Made by a program: the position numbers and the translations under genes
Shown here: in pieces, positions 9,309 to 18,486 of the stretch
Numbering within the stretch: position 1 is the first letter of the stretch
Layout of the letters: each line of letters opens with the position of its first letter
IMG/VR virus record: IMGVR_UViG_3300042446_001529
Span: 34,645-98,644 of that record
Strand: one strand, 5' to 3'
DNA length: 64,000 nucleotides
Source: a virus
Notes under the pieces: generated by a model
The model's database searches: none
What the model saw: the letters and a program-made list of their open reading frames with translations, nothing else
Told to the model about the DNA's origin: nothing

Positions 9309-10222
9309 AAGTAATCGAGTTTGATGTAGTTTTTTTAAGTTACGATGAGCCTAATGCAGATCTGCATTATGCTGATTTGTGTAACAAAGTTCCGTGGGCT
9401 AAACGCATTCACGGAGTCAAAGGATCTGACCATGCCCATAAAGCCGCAGCAGAAGCCAGTGAAACAGATTGGTTTATCACAGTTGATGCTGACAACATTG
9501 TAGATCCTAGATTTTTTAACATCGACCTTGACATGAGTGATCCCAAGATACAGGTCTATGGTTGGTGTGGTCGTAATGCAATTAACGGTCTTCGATATGG
9601 CAATGGTGGATTAAAAATCTGGCGTAAGGATTTTGTCTTGAACATGAAGACACATGAAAATTCCAACAGTGATCGCGGCCAAGTAGATTTTTGTTGGGAA
9701 GATGGATATAGAAATTTTCCATTAACGTTCAGTGAAAGTGTTATTACAGGATCATCATTTCAAGCATGGAGAGCAGGATTTCGAGAAGGTGTTAAAATGA
9801 CCTTGCTTGACGGCGTTAAAGTTCCTCCGATGGAAATTAAAGAACGCATATGGTGGCATAATATTCACAGACTGCGCATGTGGTCAACTGTGGGTGCTCA
9901 CGAAGAAAATGGAATCTATGCAGTCTATGGTGCTAGACTAGGAACATGGATGGCCAACTGCACTGAATGGAATTATGTTGATGTTCGAGATTTTGAAATA
10001 CTCAGAGATATATGGAATCAATATGGAAAACCTTATCAAGAAGTAAACGGTGACGGATTAATAGATGAGATTAAAAATTTAGGCGATAAAATAAAAATGA
10101 GTCTGGGATTAGATTGGCCTTTTCTTGATGCACAGCAGAGCAAATTTACTTTAGATTTGTATAATGAAACCATGAATCTCAACGACACTTATTTTAAGAT
10201 GCCGGTGCCTACGAATGTATGA
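9305..10222 (+). CDS. Glycosyltransferase-like protein (GT-A fold), 305 aa
   Basis: The start FDVVFLSYDEPNADLHY, followed by WAKRIHGVKGSDHAHKAAAE and TVDADN (DAD at residues 61-63), is the layout of small GT-A domains, with substrate entry, helix and metal-binding DxD. NAINGLRYGNGGLK and WRAGFREGVKMTL follow. The same string of motifs recurs in the C-terminal 225 residues of the next gene, so the pair share an ancestor. Predicted to be cytosolic. It overlaps the preceding gene by ATGA and the next start by 8 nt. Confidence 0.6.
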   Translation: MKVIEFDVVFLSYDEPNADLHYADLCNKVPWAKRIHGVKGSDHAHKAAAEASETDWFITVDADNIVDPRFFNIDLDMSDPKIQVYGWCGRNAINGLRYGNGGLKIWRKDFVLNMKTHENSNSDRGQVDFCWEDGYRNFPLTFSESVITGSSFQAWRAGFREGVKMTLLDGVKVPPMEIKERIWWHNIHRLRMWSTVGAHEENGIYAVYGARLGTWMANCTEWNYVDVRDFEILRDIWNQYGKPYQEVNGDGLIDEIKNLGDKIKMSLGLDWPFLDAQQSKFTLDLYNETMNLNDTYFKMPVPTNV

Positions 10223-12518
10223 TATTTTTTATGTTTCAGCAAGCAACGGAAATGACAAAGACTGGTCAACAATAAAGTCTAGGTATCCACTTGCTCAAAA
10301 ATTAACAAACATAAAATCTTACGAAGAAATTCAATCTAAATCCTTTACAAAAATGTTCTGGGTTATCTGGGACGATATAAATCTTACAGAATTTAATTTA
10401 TTAGATTATAAAGCCACTAAGTGGGATGACATGTATGTTCACGTTTTTAAAAACGGAGAACACTATGATGGTATTTGTTTGTTTCCTAAATCGTTGACGA
10501 TTTCTCAGCGTGAATTTCATCATAGATTTTTTACAGCTAAAAAAGAAATTGATATTGTTGCTAGTATTCCAAAACAATATAAAACATACAGTCCTAATAC
10601 ATTCAACGAATACCAACACATAACCGACGACATGTTTTGGCTAGTATGGCCAGAAGTTACTGTAACTGACAAATCAATTTTTGACATATATTTTAGTCAT
10701 CATAATAGTTATGACCGCAGAGAAAATCATGTATTTAAAAATCTCTGCAATAGTGTTGAATCTTATCTCAGCGGAGTAATCCTTTGCAGCAAATATAAAC
10801 CTTTATCAAATCGAGAGTTTGATAAACAGTATGCTGTAGATAAAAAAGAGCACAACAAAGTTGTCAGCAAATATCAATACCCAGTTTATAAAATTAATTC
10901 TTATGCTGATTATTTAGAGATTATTGACAATGAAAAACAACAAATGTTTTGGTGTCAGTGGCCTAGTATAGAAATTATTGACGATACAATATTTGATTTT
11001 TATCTTGATCCTAACAATGGTGCATTAGATTATGATAGGCAAGAAAATCATGTATTTAAAAATTTATGCAATGATAAAGAATCATATCTAAGCGGAGTTG
11101 TTTTATTTTCTAAATCTAAAATTATTTCTAAGAAAGAATTTGATAGAAAATATTTAATTGACAAAAAAGAACATACCCGCATAGTTAGTAGGTATAGATA
11201 TAATCGATACAATATTTCCAGTTACGAAGAATATAAACAAATTATAGAAACAGAAACTCAACCTTTATTCTGGGGTATATGGCCCGAAATAAACATTATA
11301 GATGAAACAATTTTTGATTTATATTTTGATCCCAACGATGGAAAGTATGATCATGATAGAAAAGAAAATCACGTGTTTAAAAATCTATGCAATGACAAAG
11401 AAACATATTTGTGCGGGCTAGTTTTATTCTCAAAAGAAAAAGTTATTTCGCAAAAAGAATTTAACCGTAGATATTTAATAGACAAAAAAGAACATACAAC
11501 TGTTGTTAGTCGGTATAGATATAATAGATATGTTCTTTCGTCATACGACAACTACACAGACATTTTAAAAAATGAAACACAGCCGATGTTTTGGGGGATA
11601 TGGCCTGAGATAGATATTGTAGATGAATCTGTATTTGATCTATATTTTGATCCTAATGATGGAAAATATGATCATGATAGAAAAGAAAATCATACATTTA
11701 AGCATCTGTTTAACGGTAAAGAAATTCATACCAACGGACTAGTATTATTGTCTAAAGATAAAATTATAGGACAACGAGAATTTAAACATAGATTTTTAAT
11801 TGAGAAAAAAGAACATGATCGACTAGTATCTAAACATCGTTTATATGATGTTGTTTTTATTTCTTATAACGAGCCCAACGCTGACGAGAACTATAAAAAA
11901 TTAATAGATATGTGTCCTAGGGCCAAACGAGTGCGTGGCGTGAAAGGAATTCACAATGCACATATTAAAGCAGCAAGTATATGTGATACTGATATGATAT
12001 GGATAGTCGATGGCGATGCAATAATTGAAGACAGTTTTAGTTTTGATACAGTGATGTCAAGCTATGATATAGATTGTGTTCATGTGTGGCAAAGTAAAAA
12101 TCCTATTAACAATTTAGAATACGGTAACGGTGGTGTTAAATTATTACCAAGACACCTAACATTGAATATGAATGTTAATACTTCGGATATGACAACAAGT
12201 ATATCTGACAAGTTTAAAGCCATGAATACTGTGTCTAATATTAACTCTTTCAATACTGATGAGTTTGCAACATGGAGATCGGCCTTTAGAGAATGTTGTA
12301 AACTAGCTAGTCGTATTATTGAAAGGCAGTACGAAGAAGAAACTAAACTACGATTGGACATATGGTGTTCAGCTGGTGTTGAACAACCGTTTGGGGCATA
12401 TGCAATTGCCGGGGCACAGGCGGGTAGACATTACGGCGAAACTAATAAAAATAATCCAGACGCTCTTAATAAAATCAATGACTTTGAATGGTTACAGGAA
12501 CAGTTTAGTGGAATATAA
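10215..12518 (+). CDS. Fusion of five tandem repeats of about 105 aa with a C-terminal glycosyltransferase-like domain, 767 aa
   Basis: Residues 33-541 are five head-to-tail repeats, each containing an MFWxxWP motif (near residues 47, 140, 244, 351 and 458), FDxYFDPN, RENHVFKNLCN, and ending with REF-x-x-x-x-x-ID-KKEH-x-x-VS. Repeats 4 and 5 share an identical 16-residue stretch (FDPNDGKYDHDRKENH), so their expansion is recent. Residues 542-767 match the preceding protein: DVVFISYNEPNADENY, RVRGVKGIHNAHIKAA, WIVDGDA (DxD-like near 599-601), LEYGNGGVK and WRSAFRECCK. I infer a glycosyltransferase-type enzyme with a repeated N-terminal recognition or scaffold module. The repeat family is not one I recognise. 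Confidence 0.65.
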   Translation: MYDIFYVSASNGNDKDWSTIKSRYPLAQKLTNIKSYEEIQSKSFTKMFWVIWDDINLTEFNLLDYKATKWDDMYVHVFKNGEHYDGICLFPKSLTISQREFHHRFFTAKKEIDIVASIPKQYKTYSPNTFNEYQHITDDMFWLVWPEVTVTDKSIFDIYFSHHNSYDRRENHVFKNLCNSVESYLSGVILCSKYKPLSNREFDKQYAVDKKEHNKVVSKYQYPVYKINSYADYLEIIDNEKQQMFWCQWPSIEIIDDTIFDFYLDPNNGALDYDRQENHVFKNLCNDKESYLSGVVLFSKSKIISKKEFDRKYLIDKKEHTRIVSRYRYNRYNISSYEEYKQIIETETQPLFWGIWPEINIIDETIFDLYFDPNDGKYDHDRKENHVFKNLCNDKETYLCGLVLFSKEKVISQKEFNRRYLIDKKEHTTVVSRYRYNRYVLSSYDNYTDILKNETQPMFWGIWPEIDIVDESVFDLYFDPNDGKYDHDRKENHTFKHLFNGKEIHTNGLVLLSKDKIIGQREFKHRFLIEKKEHDRLVSKHRLYDVVFISYNEPNADENYKKLIDMCPRAKRVRGVKGIHNAHIKAASICDTDMIWIVDGDAIIEDSFSFDTVMSSYDIDCVHVWQSKNPINNLEYGNGGVKLLPRHLTLNMNVNTSDMTTSISDKFKAMNTVSNINSFNTDEFATWRSAFRECCKLASRIIERQYEEETKLRLDIWCSAGVEQPFGAYAIAGAQAGRHYGETNKNNPDALNKINDFEWLQEQFSGI
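10311..11837 (+). repeat. Five in-frame tandem repeats of about 280-320 bp
   Basis: This is the DNA span of residues 33-541 of the 767-aa protein. Units start roughly at residues 33, 126, 225, 332 and 439. Similarity rises toward the 3' end: the last two units share long nearly identical DNA stretches (around 11335-11390 and 11650-11705), while the first is most diverged and one loop shorter. This gradient suggests stepwise duplication at the 3' end of the array. Confidence 0.8.
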
Positions 12519-13941
12519 TCGTAATATAAAAGGCAATGAACTTAAAGAGATTAATGGTAGATATGAATCTCGTTATCTTGCCGACGCTGAATATGTGTAT
12601 AAAGAACTAAACAAGGTTAGTCCTAGTTTCTGTCTTGCCAAATGGTATAACGTTAGTATACATATTCCCACAGGAAAGACTCATAGTTGTTATCATCCTA
12701 GAGCACATCAAATTCCATTAGATGAAATAGTGATCGATGTAAGTGCGTTGCATAATACCAAGTATAAAAAAGAACAACGTAAATTAATGCTAGAAGGGAC
12801 TCGTCCTAAAGAATGTGAATTTTGTTGGCAAATCGAAGACAGTGGCAATCAACTCAGCGATCGCGCATATCGCAGTAAGGACGTTTACGAAGACGGACTA
12901 ATTGAGGAAGCCAAGGCATTGGGATTTGAAGGTGATGCAATACCTCGATATGTTGAAGTAAACTTCAATCAGGCCTGCAATTTTAAATGCAGCTATTGTA
13001 GTCCGCACCTAAGCACAGCATGGCAACAGGATATAGAACAAAGCGGTGCTATCACTTTATCTGATCGCTGGCACAATGACATTACATGGGTAAAAAAACT
13101 CAATATCGACAACGGTCCTGACAATCCTTATCTAAAAGCCTTTTGGAAATGGATGCCTGTAGTTTATCCAAAGCTACAAACGTTCCGTATGACTGGTGGC
13201 GAACCGTTGATGGATAAAAATACTTTTAAAATGTTTGATTATGTATACGAGCACCCACATCCTGCCTTAAACCTGTCTATAACGTCAAATTGCTGCCCGC
13301 CTGGAAATCAGTGGAATAAGTTCATGATATCATTGAAGAAAATCACTGAAAAAAATGCAATTGACCACTTTATGTTGTTTTGCAGTTTAGACTCGTGGGG
13401 CAAACAGGCTGAATATATACGTAACGGCATGAACTTTGACATGCTATACACCAATGTAACTGATTATCTCCAAAACAGCGATAAACATAGTTTGACATTT
13501 ATTATCACTTTTAATGCGTTGTCGTACACACGATTTTACGAATACATGGAAAATATATTAAAATTACGCAAACAATTTAACAGTGGTCGTCAGTTGGTTT
13601 GGTTTGATGTGCCTCAGTTAATTGATCCCGATTTTTTGAATCCTAAATTATTACCTGATTTAGTTTCTGAGTTAGAACGCACAATTGAGTTTATGAAATA
13701 TAATCCAGAAACCAAATGGAACGAGTTTAAAGGATTTAGCGACTTTGAAATTAGCAAAGTACAGAGATTGATCGATTGGATTAAATCAGACACTGGATTT
13801 AACAGTGAATTAGCTAAAGAGAATTTTTATTTATTTTTTAGCCAGCAAGACAAGCGTCAAGACACAAATTTTTTAAATACATTTCCAGAGTTAGAAACTT
13901 TCTGGAAAGAATGCGAGGCAAAATGCAAGAAAACAGAGTAA
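12508..13941 (+). CDS. Radical SAM protein with N-terminal auxiliary-cluster domain, 477 aa (tandem copy 1)
   Basis: The chosen start is GTG at 12508, with AGGAA seven bases upstream and an 11-bp overlap with the preceding gene; this N-terminus lines up with the next paralogue. The radical-SAM [4Fe-4S] motif is C157-x3-C161-x2-C164 (CNFKCSYC), followed by TGGEPLM, the SAM-binding GGE motif. Before it, four cysteines (C42, C61 in HSCYHPR, C103 and C106 in ECEFC) form a twitch/SPASM-like set placed at the N-terminus instead of the usual C-terminus. The chemistry and substrate are unknown. Similar twitch-type radical SAM proteins occur in surface-polysaccharide clusters, which fits the glycosyltransferase neighbours. 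Confidence 0.8.
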   Translation: MEYNRNIKGNELKEINGRYESRYLADAEYVYKELNKVSPSFCLAKWYNVSIHIPTGKTHSCYHPRAHQIPLDEIVIDVSALHNTKYKKEQRKLMLEGTRPKECEFCWQIEDSGNQLSDRAYRSKDVYEDGLIEEAKALGFEGDAIPRYVEVNFNQACNFKCSYCSPHLSTAWQQDIEQSGAITLSDRWHNDITWVKKLNIDNGPDNPYLKAFWKWMPVVYPKLQTFRMTGGEPLMDKNTFKMFDYVYEHPHPALNLSITSNCCPPGNQWNKFMISLKKITEKNAIDHFMLFCSLDSWGKQAEYIRNGMNFDMLYTNVTDYLQNSDKHSLTFIITFNALSYTRFYEYMENILKLRKQFNSGRQLVWFDVPQLIDPDFLNPKLLPDLVSELERTIEFMKYNPETKWNEFKGFSDFEISKVQRLIDWIKSDTGFNSELAKENFYLFFSQQDKRQDTNFLNTFPELETFWKECEAKCKKTE

Positions 13942-15278
13942 CGTTTATTAAAAACGTAAGAGATAGATTAAACAAAGTTGGTTCGGGATTCTGTGCAATG
14001 AAGTGGTTGCACCAAACTCTGTATCTACACACCGGTGATAATCATAGTTGCTATCATCCACGCCCGCATCATATTGGCTTAGATGAAATTGCAGCAGATC
14101 CTAGTGCGTTACACAATACAAGATGGAAAAAAGAACAGCGTAAAACTATGTTAGAAGGAGGTCGCCCTAACGAATGCCAATATTGTTGGAATATTGAAGA
14201 TCTACCAGGCGAGCATATCAGTGACAGAATGATACATAGTTCAAGTGATTTTAGCGAACCGCTGATTGAAAAACTAGCAGAGCTTCCCTGGGATGCACCA
14301 GTTAATCCTCGTTACCTAGAAGTTAGTTTTGGTAATGGCTGTAATTATCGTTGCGGTTATTGCTGCCCACAAGCAAGCACCATGTGGACAGAAGAAATCA
14401 AGAAGCATGGTAATTACGATCTAACCTATAATCAGTATGGCATTGAGTTTATGACCAACGGAACATACTATGGTCCTAAAGACGAAAATCCCTACATTGA
14501 AGCATTCTGGAAATGGTGGCCCAGTCTGCGTAAAGATCTACACACACTCCGCATCACAGGCGGTGAACCTCTAATGAATCCAGGTGCAATGCAGTTTTTT
14601 GATCTGTTAGAAGACGAACCAGCCCCTCACTTAGAAATTACATTAAACAGTAATCTAGGTGTAACATTCGATCGTGTTGACAGACTTATTCAAAGAGTAA
14701 CTAGTCTGGTTCGTCAAAAGAAAATTCGTAAGTTTAGTTTCTTTACCAGCATTGATAGTTGGGGCGAGCAAGCAGAGTATATGCGTACAGGACTTAAATG
14801 TGATCACTGGGAACGCAACATGATAGAAGTAATCAAAGCAGGTGCTACTGTAAACTTAATGTGTACATATAATGTTCTTTGTGTAACTAACTTTCAACAA
14901 CTATTAGAAAAGGTGATTGAATGGCGTGAGAAGTTTGGATTTGAATCAGTCTCCTTTGATACCCCTTACTTAAAAGAACCACCACACTGGATGATTAATA
15001 TTCTTACAGACGATTTCATAAAACATCAAGAACGTCAACTACAATTTATTGTAGATAATAAAAAATGGTTTACAGATGTTGAATATGAAAAAATGCTTCG
15101 TGTTACAGATTATATGAAGGAAAAAACAATTCCTGCAGAAAAAATTCGTGCTGGTCGCAGAGACTTTTACAGCTTCTTTTCAGAAAACGACAAGCGGTTA
15201 AATACTAACTTATTAAAGACCTTTCCAGAATATAAAGATTTTTACGAATTGTGCAAAACAGTTTACAATGAATATTAA
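13911..15278 (+). CDS. Radical SAM protein with N-terminal auxiliary-cluster domain, 455 aa (tandem copy 2)
   Basis: A close paralogue of the preceding gene: same N-terminal cysteines (C28, C47 in HSCYHPR, C89 and C92 in ECQYC), same radical-SAM cluster C144-x3-C148-x2-C151 (CNYRCGYC), ITGGEPLM, and the same ending (DKRLNTN, TFPEYKDF). It overlaps the preceding coding region by 31 bp; an in-frame ATG at 13923 is an alternative start and neither has a perfectly spaced ribosome-binding site. The 5'-deoxyadenosyl radical enzyme assignment is firm; the substrate is unknown. The duplicate may act on a related substrate or form a heteromer. Confidence 0.8.
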   Translation: MRGKMQENRVTFIKNVRDRLNKVGSGFCAMKWLHQTLYLHTGDNHSCYHPRPHHIGLDEIAADPSALHNTRWKKEQRKTMLEGGRPNECQYCWNIEDLPGEHISDRMIHSSSDFSEPLIEKLAELPWDAPVNPRYLEVSFGNGCNYRCGYCCPQASTMWTEEIKKHGNYDLTYNQYGIEFMTNGTYYGPKDENPYIEAFWKWWPSLRKDLHTLRITGGEPLMNPGAMQFFDLLEDEPAPHLEITLNSNLGVTFDRVDRLIQRVTSLVRQKKIRKFSFFTSIDSWGEQAEYMRTGLKCDHWERNMIEVIKAGATVNLMCTYNVLCVTNFQQLLEKVIEWREKFGFESVSFDTPYLKEPPHWMINILTDDFIKHQERQLQFIVDNKKWFTDVEYEKMLRVTDYMKEKTIPAEKIRAGRRDFYSFFSENDKRLNTNLLKTFPEYKDFYELCKTVYNEY

Positions 15279-16017
15279 AAAACATCTTGGAATTTTTGGA
15301 GATAGCTTTGCAAGTAAAGACCTATCTCCTCTACCCATATCTGGAGAGCCATGGGCGAAAACTCTTTCTGATTTATTAAATATTGATTCTACTTTATACG
15401 CACTACATGGAACAAGTATCTGGTGGAGTTTTAATAATTTTATAAAACATTACAAAGACTACTCACACATAGTATTTGTATATAGTCAGCACAATCGGTG
15501 GCATAGTCTCCAAAAAGAATACGAAACAATGCACCATATTACTGTAAATAAATTATTCGTTCCTAATATAGCCAAAGAAAAACGTGATGTTGCAAAAATT
15601 CTTTTAGATACATACCCCATCGTAAACTCGGAAGAGTTTGATCTTTTTGTATATCAAAAAATATTTAATGATGTGAATCAACTATGTCGCGATAATAACA
15701 TAAAATTGATAAATTTCATGCCGTTTGATAACGGTACGTTGATTAATTATGAAAGCAGAGCAGGATTTTGCATATATAATGCTATTGACCTAATCCAATT
15801 TGAACAACAACAATTAACACCTGTAGAACAAGAACAATTTATAAAAATGATATACTCAGGCGATATGCGATATTGCCACATGAATTGGAAAAATAATAAA
15901 TTAGTTGCCGATCGCATGTATGAAAATTTAAATAATACATCGACTATGATAGATATCCTTAAAGATAAAAATGTTTCAAACGACCCAAACTGTATTAGAG
16001 AACTATTAAAATTATGA
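15268..16017 (+). CDS. SGNH/GDSL-like hydrolase, 249 aa
   Basis: The N-terminus LGIFGDSFAS carries the GDS block of SGNH hydrolases (nucleophile Ser near residue 13). VFVYSQHNRW near residue 72 could be the block with the oxyanion Asn, and CHMNWKNNKLVADRM near the C-terminus could supply the catalytic His. Family members remove or add acyl groups on glycans and lipids. A second SGNH-like gene lies 4 kb downstream, again next to a radical-SAM gene. It overlaps the preceding gene by 11 bp and the next by ATGA. Function in glycan O-acyl trimming is inferred. Confidence 0.55.
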   Translation: MNIKKHLGIFGDSFASKDLSPLPISGEPWAKTLSDLLNIDSTLYALHGTSIWWSFNNFIKHYKDYSHIVFVYSQHNRWHSLQKEYETMHHITVNKLFVPNIAKEKRDVAKILLDTYPIVNSEEFDLFVYQKIFNDVNQLCRDNNIKLINFMPFDNGTLINYESRAGFCIYNAIDLIQFEQQQLTPVEQEQFIKMIYSGDMRYCHMNWKNNKLVADRMYENLNNTSTMIDILKDKNVSNDPNCIRELLKL

Positions 16018-17231
16018 TAAACGAACAAAATAAAACTACCTGGTGTGTAAACGCTGACCACGCAATGAGTGGAAATAATACTGGTACAACAAAAATTTGT
16101 TGCATGTATCGAGATCAAGATCTAAAACATTCATTAGGTGCTGAACCTATTGCAATTAATTTTAATCAGAAAGCATTTCAGGAAGTGAGAGATACATTGG
16201 GTTCCGGAAAGAGACACGATAAGTGCAGTTGGTGTTTCGAAGAAGAAGACGCTGGTCGTAAAAGTAAGCGTCAGCGCGATAACGACAAATACGTTGACTG
16301 GTTACGTAAAGGAAATGCACCCTTTAAAGGTCTTGCCAAAGTTGAATTAAACTTGGGCAATACCTGCAATTTAAAATGCAGAACCTGCGGAAGTCATTCT
16401 AGTAGTACTTGGATGGAAGAGGACTACGATGTTTATGAAAACCAGAGATATTCTACATATAAATTATTTGCTCAAAGTATGAAAAAGTATCATCAGCACT
16501 ACGATGACGAAAGTCCGTTTTGGGATGATCTAGAAAATAACTTAGCAACGATTAAACAGTTCGACTTCTATGGCGGTGAGCCTTTCATGAGTAAAAAAAT
16601 GTGGCGTATCTTAGAAGTTGCTGTTGAAAAAGGATATGCTAAAGATATCGAAGTACACTATGCTACCAACGGCACACAGTGGCCTGCTGAAAAAGTTGAA
16701 ATATTCAAACATTTTAGACACGTACATTTATCATTCAGTGTCGACGGTATAGGAGAACAATTCGAATACATGCGTTATCCTGCTAAATGGAGCGAAGTAA
16801 AAGAAAATATGAAAAAGGCAGTAGAACTTAGTAATAGAACAGGTAACATCTATCTAGGTTGGTGTATTACTTTGAGTACAATAAACATTACAGGATTGCC
16901 AGCAATATTAAAAGAACACAATACAAATTTTAAAGAATTTGGACCCTATCTTAATTTAGTACACGGACCAATACAATATAACTTAACTCAACTGCCAACG
17001 GACGTAAAATCCTATGTTGTTGATATACTCAAGTCAATTCCTAAAGAAGATGTTGATGGGTATATGTATGAGTATCATATTCCAGGAATTATTAATTTTA
17101 TTATTAACGGCACTGCTAAATCAGAAAATTGGGAAAAGTTTAATCGACATGTAAAAGCACACGATGAATATCGAGGACAAAATTTTGCAACAGTATATCC
17201 AGAATATGCAAAGACAATAAACTATGAATAA
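16014..17231 (+). CDS. Radical SAM protein with N-terminal auxiliary-cluster domain, 405 aa
   Basis: The radical-SAM motif is C118-x3-C122-x2-C125 (CNLKCRTC), with YGGEPFM as the GGE motif. N-terminal cysteines C11, C29-C30 (ICCMYRD) and C71-x2-C74 (CSWC) follow the same spacing pattern as the other twitch-type proteins here. It also has a conserved IDLSFSVDG-like strand (HLSFSVDGIGEQFEYMRYP), typical of SPASM/twitch radical SAM enzymes. It overlaps both neighbours. It probably modifies a small molecule, sugar or peptide; the substrate is unknown. Confidence 0.8.
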   Translation: MINEQNKTTWCVNADHAMSGNNTGTTKICCMYRDQDLKHSLGAEPIAINFNQKAFQEVRDTLGSGKRHDKCSWCFEEEDAGRKSKRQRDNDKYVDWLRKGNAPFKGLAKVELNLGNTCNLKCRTCGSHSSSTWMEEDYDVYENQRYSTYKLFAQSMKKYHQHYDDESPFWDDLENNLATIKQFDFYGGEPFMSKKMWRILEVAVEKGYAKDIEVHYATNGTQWPAEKVEIFKHFRHVHLSFSVDGIGEQFEYMRYPAKWSEVKENMKKAVELSNRTGNIYLGWCITLSTINITGLPAILKEHNTNFKEFGPYLNLVHGPIQYNLTQLPTDVKSYVVDILKSIPKEDVDGYMYEYHIPGIINFIINGTAKSENWEKFNRHVKAHDEYRGQNFATVYPEYAKTINYE

Positions 17232-18486
17232 TAACTTTTTTAATTTTGATCAACTAGATCAATTACACATCGAGCTGTCTAATGCGTGTAATGCTGCGTG
17301 TCCAATGTGTACTCGATTTCATGTTAACAGTCCACTTACTCGTCCAGATTTAGAAATAGATCAAATTACTATTGAAAAATTTAAACAATATTTTCCACCA
17401 GAAGTTGTTAACAAGTGTGAAGTAATTTTGTTTTGCGGTGTTCACGGTGACCCCGGCATGGCAAAAGATCTATACGAGATTTGCGAATACATAGATCAAG
17501 TAAGTCCAACAACTGTCATTCGTATGAATACGAACGGTGGAATGCGTAAACCAGAATTCTGGGCTAAGATGGGAACTTTGTTTTCAAAGAAACTAAGAGA
17601 TCACTGGTCATGGCAAATTACATTTAGTATCGACGGACTAGCAGACACAAACCACTTGTACAGAAGAAACGTAGAGTGGGATAAGCTCATAGCAAATGCA
17701 AAAGCATTCATAGATGCAGGTGGTCGTGCAGAATGGGACTACTTGATTTTTAAACATAACGAACATCAAATCGACGAAGCTAAACAACTTTCTAAAGACA
17801 TGGGATTTCATGCATTTGTTCCTAAGAAAGCATTGGGCGTTGATAACGGTACAAGTTTAGTACGCATGAGTGCAATGACTCGCGAGGGTGAATTTGATTA
17901 TTGGATCGATGCTCCTGTAGACCCAAAGAATAGAAATTTGGAAAATCCTCAAGGACAAGTACAAGATCAATTTTGGAAATTTAGTATAGATGATTACAAA
18001 CGTCTTAAAGAAAATAAACTAACACACAACAATCATCCTGAACGTGTTGCCAACGTATATGACATGCTACGTTCAGAAGATAATTCTATATTAGATAGTG
18101 CTAGCATCAAGTGTAAAGCCGAAACTAGAAATGGTGGTAGAGAAATATTTGTTGATCAAAAGGGTCGTGTTATCCCTTGTTGTTACATGGGCACACACTT
18201 AAACGGCGTACATTCAGATAGCCAAAGCCTGCAACTGCATTACGAGATTGAAAAGTACGGCTGGGATCACTTCGACCTTAACAAACATAGCCTTCAAGAA
18301 ATCATGGAAGGTCATCACCTGGATCGGGTGTTTACGGACTCATGGACCAAGTCTAGCTGTGCCGAAGGCAAAATGGCATATTGTGCTAACATATGCGGAA
18401 CCTTTAGTCGAGTAGATAGAATTTATACACACGAAAAGATGGACGACAAATCTAGAAATTGGCGGGAAATAAAGGTATCTAAATGA
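17224..18486 (+). CDS. Radical SAM protein with C-terminal SPASM-like domain, 420 aa
   Basis: The radical-SAM motif C22-x3-C26-x2-C29 (CNAACPMC) lies right at the N-terminus, followed by FCGVHGDPGMA, a variant of the GGE loop. The C-terminal third has Cys groups (SIKCKAETRNGGREIFVD, VIPCCYMG, CAEGKMAYCANICG) that fit a SPASM domain holding auxiliary Fe-S clusters. This is the canonical order, unlike the four neighbours with N-terminal cysteines. SPASM enzymes act on peptides, sugars and other substrates. It starts 8 bp inside the preceding gene. Confidence 0.8.
   Translation: MNNNFFNFDQLDQLHIELSNACNAACPMCTRFHVNSPLTRPDLEIDQITIEKFKQYFPPEVVNKCEVILFCGVHGDPGMAKDLYEICEYIDQVSPTTVIRMNTNGGMRKPEFWAKMGTLFSKKLRDHWSWQITFSIDGLADTNHLYRRNVEWDKLIANAKAFIDAGGRAEWDYLIFKHNEHQIDEAKQLSKDMGFHAFVPKKALGVDNGTSLVRMSAMTREGEFDYWIDAPVDPKNRNLENPQGQVQDQFWKFSIDDYKRLKENKLTHNNHPERVANVYDMLRSEDNSILDSASIKCKAETRNGGREIFVDQKGRVIPCCYMGTHLNGVHSDSQSLQLHYEIEKYGWDHFDLNKHSLQEIMEGHHLDRVFTDSWTKSSCAEGKMAYCANICGTFSRVDRIYTHEKMDDKSRNWREIKVSK

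Noticed and set aside
10311-11837. Frameshift or assembly duplication in the five-repeat gene
   Set aside because: Units differ from each other at many positions and the frame stays open through all of them, so an assembly artefact is unlikely.
12319-12507. Upstream extension of the first radical-SAM gene
   Set aside because: It would overlap the preceding gene by 200 bp and adds residues not present in the paralogue; GTG at 12508 with AGGAA fits.
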